A stretch of 64,000 bases of DNA from a virus: positions 122,861 to 186,860 of IMG/VR virus record IMGVR_UViG_3300042308_001616; one strand, 5' to 3'. The stretch's first letter is position 1; every line of letters begins with the position of its first letter. Below the pieces are notes generated by a model, which searched no databases, was not told where the DNA came from, and worked only from the letters and a program-made list of their open reading frames with translations. A program made the position numbers and the translations under genes. Positions 44,304 through 52,754 of this stretch are shown piece after piece.

Positions 44304-45358
44304 AGGTAAATAAGGCAAAAGTTACATTCTCATCAATCGTTAGTATCGGTGAGGAAGTTAGCAGACTTGAGAAAGAGACCGGTGAAAAATACCTCAAATT
44401 ACACAGAGGTGTTATGGACGTAACCAACCTGAATATGACATCATCAATTGCAAAGGCAATGTGCTCACCTACAATTGACCATTATGGACCTAATGACGGA
44501 TGGCCGGATCTTTTGGAATACCTAAACGAAGGTATGCCGGATAATACAAAAACATTGATAACACCCGGTGGAATGGCAGCACTGGATCTTCTAATAGAGT
44601 CTATGGACTATAAAAACTTTTACGTGCCTAATTTCCATTGGGGCTCATGGAGTAAAATACTTATCACACACGATAAAGAAATAAAGACATATGACGACTT
44701 CAACCTTAGTAATTTCAGACCAAGAAGTGGGGTTGTTATGTTGTGTGTTCCTTCTAACCCTACCGGATATCGCGCAAGTGATAAAGAGATTGAGGATTTC
44801 CTGAACTACGCTTCAAACAATAATATTGTTGTAATATTAGACCTTCCATATTGGGATTTACTATGTGAGGAAGGGAAATACAAAAGATTTATCAGTGAGA
44901 ACGTTATTATCGTTTCTTCTTATTCGAAGTCATTAGGTTTATCTGGTTATCGAGTGGGAAGTGTATCTACACTTTCAGATGAACTTTATCAATCGATGAG
45001 AGTAAGGTCTCTCTACAAATATAATTCTCCTGCAACCATTACACAATACATAATAAGTAATGCACTCTATAAAAGAGAAGAAATGATTGATTTCAGAAAG
45101 GAGACCGCCAATCACATAAGTAGAAATATAGAATTACTTAAGAATAATGGTTTACTTTACGACGGATATCCAACTACACCAATAGGTCCTTTCGCAATAG
45201 TTAATATAAGTCAAGAGGAACTTATGTCTAAGAAAATATCAAGTGTTCCATTAACGAGTTTCACAATTGACAAAGATCCTAAATACAACGGACTCAGTAG
45301 AATATCTGTGGCAGTAAGAAGTGAAATATTTGAAGAATATTTCAAAGTATTCAAATAA
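44300..45358 (+). CDS. PLP-dependent aminotransferase, class I/II
   Basis: 352 residues of fold-type I. Signs are the turn TPGGMAALD (88-96), PSNPTGY (151-157), D181 and Y184 in LDLPYWD, and SSYSKSLGLSGYRVG with K210 as the PLP-binding lysine and R218 for phosphate. The overall shape is that of histidinol-phosphate or aspartate-type aminotransferases; the substrate cannot be fixed. Amino-acid aminotransferases are rare in phages. A SerA-like gene starts at the window end, so the phage may remodel host amino-acid metabolism, although the two genes are 18 kb apart. The start overlaps the previous stop by ATGA. Confidence 0.85.
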   Translation: MKVNKAKVTFSSIVSIGEEVSRLEKETGEKYLKLHRGVMDVTNLNMTSSIAKAMCSPTIDHYGPNDGWPDLLEYLNEGMPDNTKTLITPGGMAALDLLIESMDYKNFYVPNFHWGSWSKILITHDKEIKTYDDFNLSNFRPRSGVVMLCVPSNPTGYRASDKEIEDFLNYASNNNIVVILDLPYWDLLCEEGKYKRFISENVIIVSSYSKSLGLSGYRVGSVSTLSDELYQSMRVRSLYKYNSPATITQYIISNALYKREEMIDFRKETANHISRNIELLKNNGLLYDGYPTTPIGPFAIVNISQEELMSKKISSVPLTSFTIDKDPKYNGLSRISVAVRSEIFEEYFKVFK

Positions 45359-45373
45359 GTACTATATTTGAAT

Positions 45374-45799
45374 ATGAGTGCCGATAGAGATTTTGTAAAG
45401 ATAATCACCGCCGAGTGGACCACACTGATTGAATCGGTCGAGGTAGATGGTTTCAACCGACCAGTGGAGAAAGTCAGAAAACACATAGATTTCGAAAGGT
45501 GTTACTTAAGCTTTATTCTTGAAGACCTTTCACAAGATGATAGGTTTATACCAATAGACGAGAATACAAAAAAGACCTACCGCAAATGGGGCGACAAACT
45601 CGTACGTATATTTGAAAACATACTAGGTGAAAAAGATAAGACAGTACCAAATAGTTCTTTTACAGAATTCAAATTCCGTTCCGGATGGGGTGAGAGTCTG
45701 GAATACTCAGTATGGAGAATAAGTATTGTTTTCAATATACCTGGTATGATGGCTAGACATAGAGAGATGAAAATAGACGAACTTCTGAACGGTAAATAA
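45374..45799 (+). CDS. Soluble protein ending in KIDELL motif
   Basis: 141 residues. The ATG at 45374 is preferred over an in-frame TTG at 45368. Mixed alpha/beta with FERCYLSFILEDLSQDDRF and a strand series (SFTEFKFRSGWGESLEYS). It ends REMKIDELLNGK, the clearest copy of the shared K-I-D-E-L-L ending. No family recognised. Confidence 0.65.
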   Translation: MSADRDFVKIITAEWTTLIESVEVDGFNRPVEKVRKHIDFERCYLSFILEDLSQDDRFIPIDENTKKTYRKWGDKLVRIFENILGEKDKTVPNSSFTEFKFRSGWGESLEYSVWRISIVFNIPGMMARHREMKIDELLNGK

Positions 45800-45823
45800 A
45801 CTATTTTGGAATAGAGATATGAA

Positions 45824-45829
45824 TATATA
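45824..45829 (+). promoter_or_regulatory. Late-type TATATA box abutting a tagged start
   Basis: AATATATACTCT directly precedes the ATG at 45834, identical to the box before the tagged gene at 37783 on the other strand. T4-like spacing would place the transcript start at or one or two bases from the ATG. Confidence 0.5.
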
Positions 45830-45833
45830 CTCT

Positions 45834-47480
45834 ATGAAGAACATAAAGGGTTGGAAAAAATACTTCGAACGAGAACTCACACTCAACAATTTAGGTAGTA
45901 GAAAAAGAGGAGACGTTTTAGTCGCCAAATTACGTGCCGGTGATGATATCGAACTAAATAATGGTAAGAAAGTCGACATCGAGAAGATGAAAGATCCAGA
46001 TGTTGATGGTGAATGGAAAGACATCGATGTTGCAGTTGCTAATATAACTGACGATGAGGGTCATTACGATACTGAGAAAGCATCCGATTATCTAAAAAAG
46101 AAGAATAGACTTACTAATGTATTTTTAGATGAAGATGATGGTAAAATTTATAAAATATCCGACTTCAAAAAGACTACCGATTTTGGATCATCTGGATCCG
46201 GAAGACGAATAAGAGAAAACGAGTCTATACAAGCACTTTTCCTAGCCAAAAGAATTGTAGATGGTGTGGATATACCAGAAGATCCAGAAGCTATTAGAAA
46301 TATCCTTTTAGGATTATCCGAAGATTTATCACATACAAAAAAGTTTAAATACGAGAAGACTGAATTATGTGAGGTTTATGTTGCACCAACATTCGTACTT
46401 GACGACGAGGTTATAGATTACTATATGTCCGATTCTGCATGGATTGCAACTTTCTGTAAAGTTCCGAATCTACTTGCCAAATATCGACTCAAAAGTGGTA
46501 AATCTATCGAACCACTTATACCTACATCAATAAAATACAGGATATATCATATTTCTTACAAAGAACCAGATTCGGTACCAGCCAAACTCATATCTACGTA
46601 TAATCGTATAAACAAAGAGTTCGGCTTCTCGGTCGAGTTCTCAAAGTACAATCCTGCCGACGTTTTTATGGTCGATATAGACCGGATAAATGAAATCTAC
46701 ACAACAATGGACTCATGTAGTGACATACTCGAGTTAAACACCGCTATGAATTCTATGTTCGACGAAAGGATATTAATACCAATATCACTCAAACGTTCAG
46801 GTCCTAGTGACGGTGATACACTTATTGTTGTGAATGCCGAACACGAAATGACACTTCCACAGTTTTCGGTAAGAGGTATGAGATTATCTAATGATGTGAG
46901 TAAAGGTATTGGTACCAAAATTATGACTATATCAACCTGGAACAATGGTGGTCGGCTAATTGAAACAGAAAGGAACTTATCAATAGACTCACCTAACACT
47001 GGACAGAATGTAAATATTGATGGTGAGATTGACGGAAAGTGGGCTAGACACGGAAAGATATCACTTTCATGGATGATAAAATTTATCGAAGAATCAAATC
47101 TCTACGACAGAGTAAGAGATTACGTAGAGGATCAACCAATAAATACTTTCCAGGATTTAAACAGACTCAGTGAAGAAGAATTGGAATCTATTTTATCATC
47201 AATAAACGCTGACATATTATCAATGGAAAGAGATATAAAGGTTGAAATTCTATCTGATGTACGTGGTAGAAATATAGATGGTGAGGGTAGGAAGAGGAAA
47301 CTAATATCGAAAGTACAATCGATGCAGGTCATAAGAGCACTCACTGTAATAGATTCACATGATAATTCCGAAAAAGAGAGAGAGATAGACAAAATTGTCT
47401 CAAATATGATGTTGTATGCACTCTCTATCAAAAACCCTAACTTTGAATCACCTAGGTACGTCAGAGCGGTCGAACGATAA
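45834..47480 (+). CDS. Tagged large protein, unknown
   Basis: 548 residues from ATG 45834 (MKNIKGWKKYFEREL); an ATG 15 bases earlier lies before the TATATA box and would not be on the predicted transcript. The tag is a divergent form (aromatic spacing W..YF, Glu 11-13). The N-terminal region is acidic with GSSGSGRRIREN near residue 115, a Gly/Ser-Arg loop that could bind nucleic acid; the rest is mixed alpha/beta with a charged helical C-terminus. No known domain recognised. Function unknown. Confidence 0.65.
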   Translation: MKNIKGWKKYFERELTLNNLGSRKRGDVLVAKLRAGDDIELNNGKKVDIEKMKDPDVDGEWKDIDVAVANITDDEGHYDTEKASDYLKKKNRLTNVFLDEDDGKIYKISDFKKTTDFGSSGSGRRIRENESIQALFLAKRIVDGVDIPEDPEAIRNILLGLSEDLSHTKKFKYEKTELCEVYVAPTFVLDDEVIDYYMSDSAWIATFCKVPNLLAKYRLKSGKSIEPLIPTSIKYRIYHISYKEPDSVPAKLISTYNRINKEFGFSVEFSKYNPADVFMVDIDRINEIYTTMDSCSDILELNTAMNSMFDERILIPISLKRSGPSDGDTLIVVNAEHEMTLPQFSVRGMRLSNDVSKGIGTKIMTISTWNNGGRLIETERNLSIDSPNTGQNVNIDGEIDGKWARHGKISLSWMIKFIEESNLYDRVRDYVEDQPINTFQDLNRLSEEELESILSSINADILSMERDIKVEILSDVRGRNIDGEGRKRKLISKVQSMQVIRALTVIDSHDNSEKEREIDKIVSNMMLYALSIKNPNFESPRYVRAVER

Positions 47481-47481
47481 A

Positions 47482-50349
47482 CTATTTCAATTTAGATTTA
47501 ACAGAATTCCAATATGTTTTATAACTTGTTGGATGAATATAATCTGTTGTATTAGGATCGAAACCACCCAAAAATACGAAACCGTTTGATTCTACTTCAG
47601 TTTTGAGCCAATCATTACCACCAACTAAATTTGGATGTTTCTTTGGATTATTTGATATACCCATAACATATACCGTACAACCTTTATCTTTTAATAATTT
47701 AAGTTGATCCTTAATAACCTGTTCAGATGCGGGAGTTCCACCACCATTAGAATATCCTGTTGATAAAATAACAATTTTACCATCCAAAGTAAAAGTGGTG
47801 TCTTTTAAATATCCTAATACAACACTAGGTGCTGCACCAACCATTGATATACCTTTAGCGTCTTTTGATACTTGTCCAAAAGAACCTGATCTATTCAAAC
47901 CAAGTTCTTTGGAAACACCTGCAGCAATACTATCTCCAAATATGAAATCCCAACTACCATTACCAGATGAGTTATTATTTACTACATTCGAAGATGAGCT
48001 ATTAGAAGGAGGTGGTGCATCCACATCACCAACTTGAGCACCCAACAATGTATTCAGTCCTGGTGCATCATAATCATCTTCTACATATTCATCTGATAAC
48101 ATATCATAACCTGTTATATCGTCATCAATTAATCCAGTATCACCAATCAAAACATAGAAAGGAAGCATAGACATTCTTGCATAACACGTAATTGCTGGAT
48201 CTATATCAACAAACATAGGAATGGTGGGAACAGAAACAGATGTTACACCAACAACATCCATTGGGGTTTTTGCATATACTTTCTGTACAGGATCAATAAA
48301 TGGTATGTCTTCGGTTGGTTCAGTACAATCCGCATCAAGTATTACAATATTATCATTTGGATATAATTTCTTCCACTCCTTAAGTATTATGTCTAATATT
48401 ACAAAATCATCAAACTCAAATTCGTTATTTATTGTATAAGTATAACCCAATCTATTATCACCTAACTCAGAGATATAGTCGAACTTACTTTCTTTATCGA
48501 ATGTTATTCCCGGAAGTTGTTTTTTATCCGAAGGTCTCGACGGTATTATATCAAATGTCTTAACTGCCATTGACCGAAGACCATTTTTTTCATCTCTCGG
48601 TGTAACTTCTCTACCCCAGTTATCGTTATATTCCTTTCCACCCATTGGATTTCCTTTGAGTTCTTTATCGTGCCAGTTTATAACTATTGATGAACCATTA
48701 TTTAAATGATATGTGCAATTTCCATATTTTTTTAATATAATCTTATAAGATTCGCTCCAAGAATCTTCAACTATTTCCCAATAAGGTTTTATATTTTCAG
48801 AATATAACTTTAATTTTTCATCATCCGTTACTTCATTGCCAATAATTTCCGTAGAGTCTGTTGGTGCTTGTGATGATGTATTATAACCAACGTCCATTAG
48901 TGATGGTTTGATAACATCATCTGTAATCAAACCATCCTTCAACATATATCCTAAATGTGAAATATAAGATTGTGTATAAACTTTGTCTAATTTTGTAACA
49001 GGAAGATAATCACCTTTATAAACGAATATATGATTGAATTGAACCACCCAAAGTGCATCACCATTCTCTATATTTTTTGCTTTCGCCTCGTCTATTCGTT
49101 TTTGACCTTCTTCCAACCTTTTTTTATCAGTCGCTGCTTTATCAGCTGCAGCTTTATCCTCAGCTTCTTTTTTCGCTTTTATTTGAGCTTCTGTTGTTGC
49201 ATTGAGTTCCTCTACTTTTACGAATTTTATAAATCTTAATTCTACACCAGATACTGGAGTTAAATCAATTGGGTTTCCGTTTGTATCTCTCTTCATTCCC
49301 TGAACAACTCTACCTGCGATAAATCCATCATCTGTAGATATTTTCTTATCTGACAGATATTTTCTTAAATAAGTATTCGAACTTTCTTGAGTTTCTGCCC
49401 ATGCCACAACACCCAAATCTTTCAAAGTTTTCGATTCTGGTTCTGTATATTTAGGAGTACTATAACCCATACTCACAATATCCTTCTGTGTTATGTATTT
49501 ATCAGGATCGTTGGAAATGTATTTACCCTCACTAATTCCTAACATTCCTGATGCATATCCATTAGAGCCTGTAGGTTTATTAGTATTATCCAATTCTGTA
49601 ATAAGGAAAAGTCTTGCTTGTATTTCCCTATATTTTTTATCAATTTCAACAACTTTATACAAAACAAGATAATCTTCACTTTCTTTAATTGATATTCCTT
49701 GTTCCTTCATAACCTCATGAAGTTTAGTATATGTATCCTCTTTCCCAATAAAAATAGTAGCAATATCGTAATTGGTAGACGTAACAGATATTCCCGAATC
49801 GTAAAGTCTCTCTGGGATTGGATCATTTAAACTAAATTCTAATCGAATGGTTGGTCCATAGCCAAAATATTTATTTTTAGAAAAAGGTTTTTCATACTGC
49901 CATCCAAGTTTATCGAGTTTTTTAGTTTTATATTCAATCTTATCAGGATCTAAGTATTCTTTAACTTTTGCATCATTTAGATACAGTTTATTAATATCGA
50001 AATCTTCACCAATCGAACCCGATGCATCAGAACCCGGTATTTCCGCATTTGGATCCTCCTTAAGATTATTGTAGTAAAATTGGTCGTATAAAAATCTAAC
50101 CAATAAAAAGTCTTCTACTTCTAAACCACTACTTTGTGGTGTTATACCACCAATAGTAAGACCCTCTATTTCATCTTTAGTATACTCTTTCGATCTAGGA
50201 GTATCCTTTAATTCGTTGAGTGTACCAGATTCTACTCTTACAACCCTTTTACCAGAAATTCCTTTTTTGTATATCGAAATTTTGACGTCAGTGCTATCAA
50301 CACTCATACGTCTGGGTCTTACACGTATAGATTTTATAAACCTCTCCAT
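47482..50349 (-). CDS. Large protein with C-terminal SGNH esterase domain
   Basis: 955 residues. Residues 1-380 are beta-rich and structural; 385-435 form an Ala/Lys/Glu-rich coiled coil (KAKKEAEDKAAADKAATDKK); a second globular region follows. A Ser/Asn-rich linker (SNSSSSNVVNNNSSGNG) leads to an SGNH/GDSL hydrolase at 800-955: GDS with S807, the glycine-containing STGYSNG with N868, and DYIHP with D936 and H939. These enzymes remove acyl groups from polysaccharides or peptidoglycan. Size and linker suggest a virion-associated enzyme that deacetylates host surface glycans at adsorption, but the placement in the virion is inferred. TATATATA precedes the ATG by four bases. Confidence 0.8.
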   Translation of the reverse strand: MERFIKSIRVRPRRMSVDSTDVKISIYKKGISGKRVVRVESGTLNELKDTPRSKEYTKDEIEGLTIGGITPQSSGLEVEDFLLVRFLYDQFYYNNLKEDPNAEIPGSDASGSIGEDFDINKLYLNDAKVKEYLDPDKIEYKTKKLDKLGWQYEKPFSKNKYFGYGPTIRLEFSLNDPIPERLYDSGISVTSTNYDIATIFIGKEDTYTKLHEVMKEQGISIKESEDYLVLYKVVEIDKKYREIQARLFLITELDNTNKPTGSNGYASGMLGISEGKYISNDPDKYITQKDIVSMGYSTPKYTEPESKTLKDLGVVAWAETQESSNTYLRKYLSDKKISTDDGFIAGRVVQGMKRDTNGNPIDLTPVSGVELRFIKFVKVEELNATTEAQIKAKKEAEDKAAADKAATDKKRLEEGQKRIDEAKAKNIENGDALWVVQFNHIFVYKGDYLPVTKLDKVYTQSYISHLGYMLKDGLITDDVIKPSLMDVGYNTSSQAPTDSTEIIGNEVTDDEKLKLYSENIKPYWEIVEDSWSESYKIILKKYGNCTYHLNNGSSIVINWHDKELKGNPMGGKEYNDNWGREVTPRDEKNGLRSMAVKTFDIIPSRPSDKKQLPGITFDKESKFDYISELGDNRLGYTYTINNEFEFDDFVILDIILKEWKKLYPNDNIVILDADCTEPTEDIPFIDPVQKVYAKTPMDVVGVTSVSVPTIPMFVDIDPAITCYARMSMLPFYVLIGDTGLIDDDITGYDMLSDEYVEDDYDAPGLNTLLGAQVGDVDAPPPSNSSSSNVVNNNSSGNGSWDFIFGDSIAAGVSKELGLNRSGSFGQVSKDAKGISMVGAAPSVVLGYLKDTTFTLDGKIVILSTGYSNGGGTPASEQVIKDQLKLLKDKGCTVYVMGISNNPKKHPNLVGGNDWLKTEVESNGFVFLGGFDPNTTDYIHPTSYKTYWNSVKSKLK

Positions 50350-50353
50350 AGAC

Positions 50354-50361
50354 TATATATA
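50354..50361 (-). promoter_or_regulatory. TATATATA box abutting SGNH gene start
   Basis: Leftward reading GTGTATATATAGTCT then ATG. Short 4-base gap to the start codon as in the tagged genes. Confidence 0.45.
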
Positions 50362-50366
50362 CACAA

Positions 50367-50397
50367 AACCGCCACTTGTCGGTGACAGGTAGCGGTT
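50367..50397 (-). terminator. Long hairpin terminator of tagged pair
   Basis: AACCGCCACTTGTC/GACAGGTAGCGGTT imperfect 14-bp stem (12 pairs) with a 3-base loop. It lies just after the leftward tagged gene ending at 50417 and before the SGNH gene; the tail in that direction is only T-G-T. Confidence 0.6.
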
Positions 50398-50416
50398 GTT
50401 TTTATGTAAAAATATC

Positions 50417-51013
50417 TTACTTTTTTTTCTTTTTCCTTTCTTTGGCAGCCTTTGCCTTTGTCCATAATTCAGAGTCTGCTTTCCTTGCACCACCTGAACC
50501 AGTAATGAAACTATTCACTCTACCAAATGCCCATTGATGTTGTGCAACACCAGGTCTGTGTCCAGCGTTCCACGCTTGCATTCCTTTAGAGAAAACTTTT
50601 CTAAGAATACCTACCGGTATTCCAGATGCTTCAGATTTCTTTTTTAATGATTTGGCAACACCTGATTTTTTTTTTTCATCGATACTCTCTAACCAGTAGA
50701 GCTCATCGTTGAAAGATTCGAAGCAAAGTATCCTACTCTCCTCGAGAGAGTCATCTATCTCTTCATCATTCCTTTTATCAACACCTTTGTTGTGTTCAAC
50801 ATCGTCTGCCATAGCTTTGTAAAGTTTCGTAATCTCTTCTTTATTCATTGGTTTTCCGTCTTCATCACCATCGATGAAACCATCAGGGAAACCACCAACA
50901 ATCTCTATCTCATCCTCAAGTTCTTCAACACTTTTACCTTTGGTCTTACCGAAGTCGTCAATATTTTTCCATCGGTTTATTTCCGAATCTTTAAATTCTC
51001 TGAGGTATCTCAT
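50417..51013 (-). CDS. Tagged protein with basic C-terminal domain A
   Basis: 198 residues. Tag MRYLREFKDSEINRWK. The middle is acidic; the C-terminal 85 residues form a basic domain (KKKSGVAKSLKKKSEASGIP, LRKVFSKGMQAWNAGHRPG, HQWAFGRVNSFITGSGGARK, then a KKKKK end). This is a domain I recognise as recurring in tailed-phage genomes (AKSLxKKxxxSGI...GHRPG), function unknown. The strong positive charge suggests DNA binding, consistent with packaging beside the genome. Nine bases separate it from the upstream tagged gene, so they form an operon. Confidence 0.75.
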   Translation of the reverse strand: MRYLREFKDSEINRWKNIDDFGKTKGKSVEELEDEIEIVGGFPDGFIDGDEDGKPMNKEEITKLYKAMADDVEHNKGVDKRNDEEIDDSLEESRILCFESFNDELYWLESIDEKKKSGVAKSLKKKSEASGIPVGILRKVFSKGMQAWNAGHRPGVAQHQWAFGRVNSFITGSGGARKADSELWTKAKAAKERKKKKK

Positions 51014-51022
51014 ATCCTTTAT

Positions 51023-51592
51023 TTATTTTTCTTTATCACCAAACATCTTTTGGTATGCTTTGGTTGCAGCAGACTTTTTCGTCTTCACCCTTTTACCTTC
51101 ACCACCTTTTCCAGATGTATAATCAGCATCCCAATCTTTTTTATATGTCTTTTTGCCTCTAAAAGTGTCAATCTCTTTTTTCATCTTACCTGGGTTTTTA
51201 GTAAGGTATTTTCCAGGTATTTTATGACCTTTATAGCGTTGAGATTTTGACTTCTCTTCTACACCTTCTGGCATTATAACTTTTAGGTCAGATTCTATAA
51301 GCTCCATAGCATCCTCTAATGAGTCTACATTTTTTTTGAAGTCTACTCTTCCACCGAAAGTTTTTTCAACAAATAAATCATCTACATCGAGATCATATTT
51401 TACGGCAACATCTTGCCAAACAAAATCGAGAACTACATGATGATCGTCAGTACTACTCCATTTGTATACAAACTCACCCACAACAGATTTAGAGACTAAG
51501 TCCCTTATTCTCTCCATACGTTCCTCGACGTAATCTGAGCCCACGAAGCCACCGCCCTGAACGAACTCGTAGAATTTCTTTATTTTTGACAT
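51023..51592 (-). CDS. Tagged protein with basic C-terminal domain B
   Basis: 189 residues. Tag MSKIKKFYEFVQGGG. The acidic and hydrophobic middle resembles a small mixed domain; the C-terminal 70 residues (QRYKGHKIPGKYLTKNPGKM, KKEIDTFRGKKTYKKDW, SGKGGEGKRVKTKKSAATKA) are a second conserved basic phage domain, known from other phages with no assigned function. With the neighbour at 50.4 kb and the protein at 17.6 kb it makes a class of tagged basic proteins. TATATATA is four bases before the ATG. Confidence 0.75.
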   Translation of the reverse strand: MSKIKKFYEFVQGGGFVGSDYVEERMERIRDLVSKSVVGEFVYKWSSTDDHHVVLDFVWQDVAVKYDLDVDDLFVEKTFGGRVDFKKNVDSLEDAMELIESDLKVIMPEGVEEKSKSQRYKGHKIPGKYLTKNPGKMKKEIDTFRGKKTYKKDWDADYTSGKGGEGKRVKTKKSAATKAYQKMFGDKEK

Positions 51593-51596
51593 ACAC

Positions 51597-51604
51597 TATA
51601 TATA
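51597..51604 (-). promoter_or_regulatory. TATATATA box abutting tagged start
   Basis: Leftward TTATATATAGTGT followed by ATG of the tagged gene at 51592. Four bases separate box and start codon. Confidence 0.5.
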
Positions 51605-51649
51605 AAGTTTTAACTGTAAACAAATCAATTTTGTGTAAATATATTCTAT

Positions 51650-52429
51650 ATGGCAACTAAAACTAAACTAAAGCTAAAGAAGGAATGTTTCTCGGATTTC
51701 GTTGACAAACTCACCGACTTAACAGCTATATCAGACACTATCAAACTTAAGATTGATAACAAACACATTATGATGTACTCAACACTGGGTGGACAGGTGT
51801 TATTGGCATTCAAAAACTATCTTTTGGACACAAAAGAATATTTAGATTATGAGGACCTAGAGTATTCCATTGATGTGGTGATAGTGAATGCTAAAAAATT
51901 CGTGAAGAACTTAAATTTTTTGATGCAATCAGATAAACTAACAATAGATATAACACATAAAGCATCCCCAGATGATGAATCTGTTATGATTGCCAGAGGA
52001 ATACAAATAAATGGTGGTAGACTTAAAGTAAATTGGATAGCAGGTGAACATTATGAGATAAGGGACATTGATAAGTCTATTCTTCAGGAACGACTGGATA
52101 TACGATTACGTAAGTGGAACTTTATAATAGAGAAGGCGGACTTTACAGATATTAAAAAATTGAGTACTATAAATGATGGAAAACTTCTAAATATATCTGC
52201 AAGTAATGGTAAGGTAACCATATCAGAAAGTGCCGCTTGGGAATTACAAATAGCAGATTGTGACCCAGATAAAAACTCGAATATGATACTTAATAAAAAG
52301 TTTTTGAAGTCTATAGACGATAGTAAAGATGTCGATTTTAGCATATTTGAAAATTTTATGCTAGTAAAAGATGAGAACACAAACCTAATGCTTAGTTACG
52401 AACAAGATTTTTCAGAAGAAGATGAATAA
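51650..52429 (+). CDS. Sliding clamp, T4 gp45-like
   Basis: 259 residues, a little longer than gp45 (228). The family is weakly conserved, but the strand order fits a clamp: basic N-terminal helix (KECFSDFVDKLTDL), IKLKIDNKHIMMYSTLGG, VIVNAKKFVKNLNFLMQSDKL, and a second domain ending in FSIFENFMLVKDENTNLMLSYEQDF. Clamps encircle DNA and hold the polymerase; in T4 gp45 also activates late transcription. The polymerase gene follows after one small gene, as expected for replication genes, and supports the call. AATATATTCTAT directly precedes the ATG. Confidence 0.65.
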   Translation: MATKTKLKLKKECFSDFVDKLTDLTAISDTIKLKIDNKHIMMYSTLGGQVLLAFKNYLLDTKEYLDYEDLEYSIDVVIVNAKKFVKNLNFLMQSDKLTIDITHKASPDDESVMIARGIQINGGRLKVNWIAGEHYEIRDIDKSILQERLDIRLRKWNFIIEKADFTDIKKLSTINDGKLLNISASNGKVTISESAAWELQIADCDPDKNSNMILNKKFLKSIDDSKDVDFSIFENFMLVKDENTNLMLSYEQDFSEEDE

Positions 52430-52748
52430 TAGGAATTACAACAGACAAAAACCTAACAGGGCACCATATATTATGTTTATTATAATACTTGCTTTATTGT
52501 GGCTTGTAAGAGATTTACATAAAGATGCAATTGATGCAGACAATACACTAGAGAAAATTAGAATCGAAAGTACACATACTGATACACTTCTTAGAATTAA
52601 GACTAACGAAGTAGATTCACTTATTGAAGTGGTTGAATGGTATAGAAAGTTAGAAGAAAATAAAAAGAATACATCAAAGAAAATATCAGTAAAAACTAAC
52701 AAAGTTCATAAACAGGAAACTATCGTTAGTAACGATACAATAAAATAG
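52422..52748 (+). CDS. Small single-pass membrane protein
   Basis: 108 residues. A basic N-terminus, one transmembrane segment (about 17-29: IMFIIILALLWLV), then a charged coiled-coil helix in the periplasm (NTLEKIRIESTHTDTLLRIK). The layout resembles inner-membrane spanins (N-in, C-out, coiled coil), but the nearby genes are for replication, so this is only one possibility. The start overlaps the clamp gene by 8 bases. Confidence 0.6.
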   Translation: MNNRNYNRQKPNRAPYIMFIIILALLWLVRDLHKDAIDADNTLEKIRIESTHTDTLLRIKTNEVDSLIEVVEWYRKLEENKKNTSKKISVKTNKVHKQETIVSNDTIK

Positions 52749-52754
52749 TAATAT

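Noticed and set aside
50792-51250. Rightward ORF of 152 codons across the tagged pair
   Set aside because: Phe/Ser/Leu-rich complement of Lys/Glu-rich coding sequence; covers two real genes.
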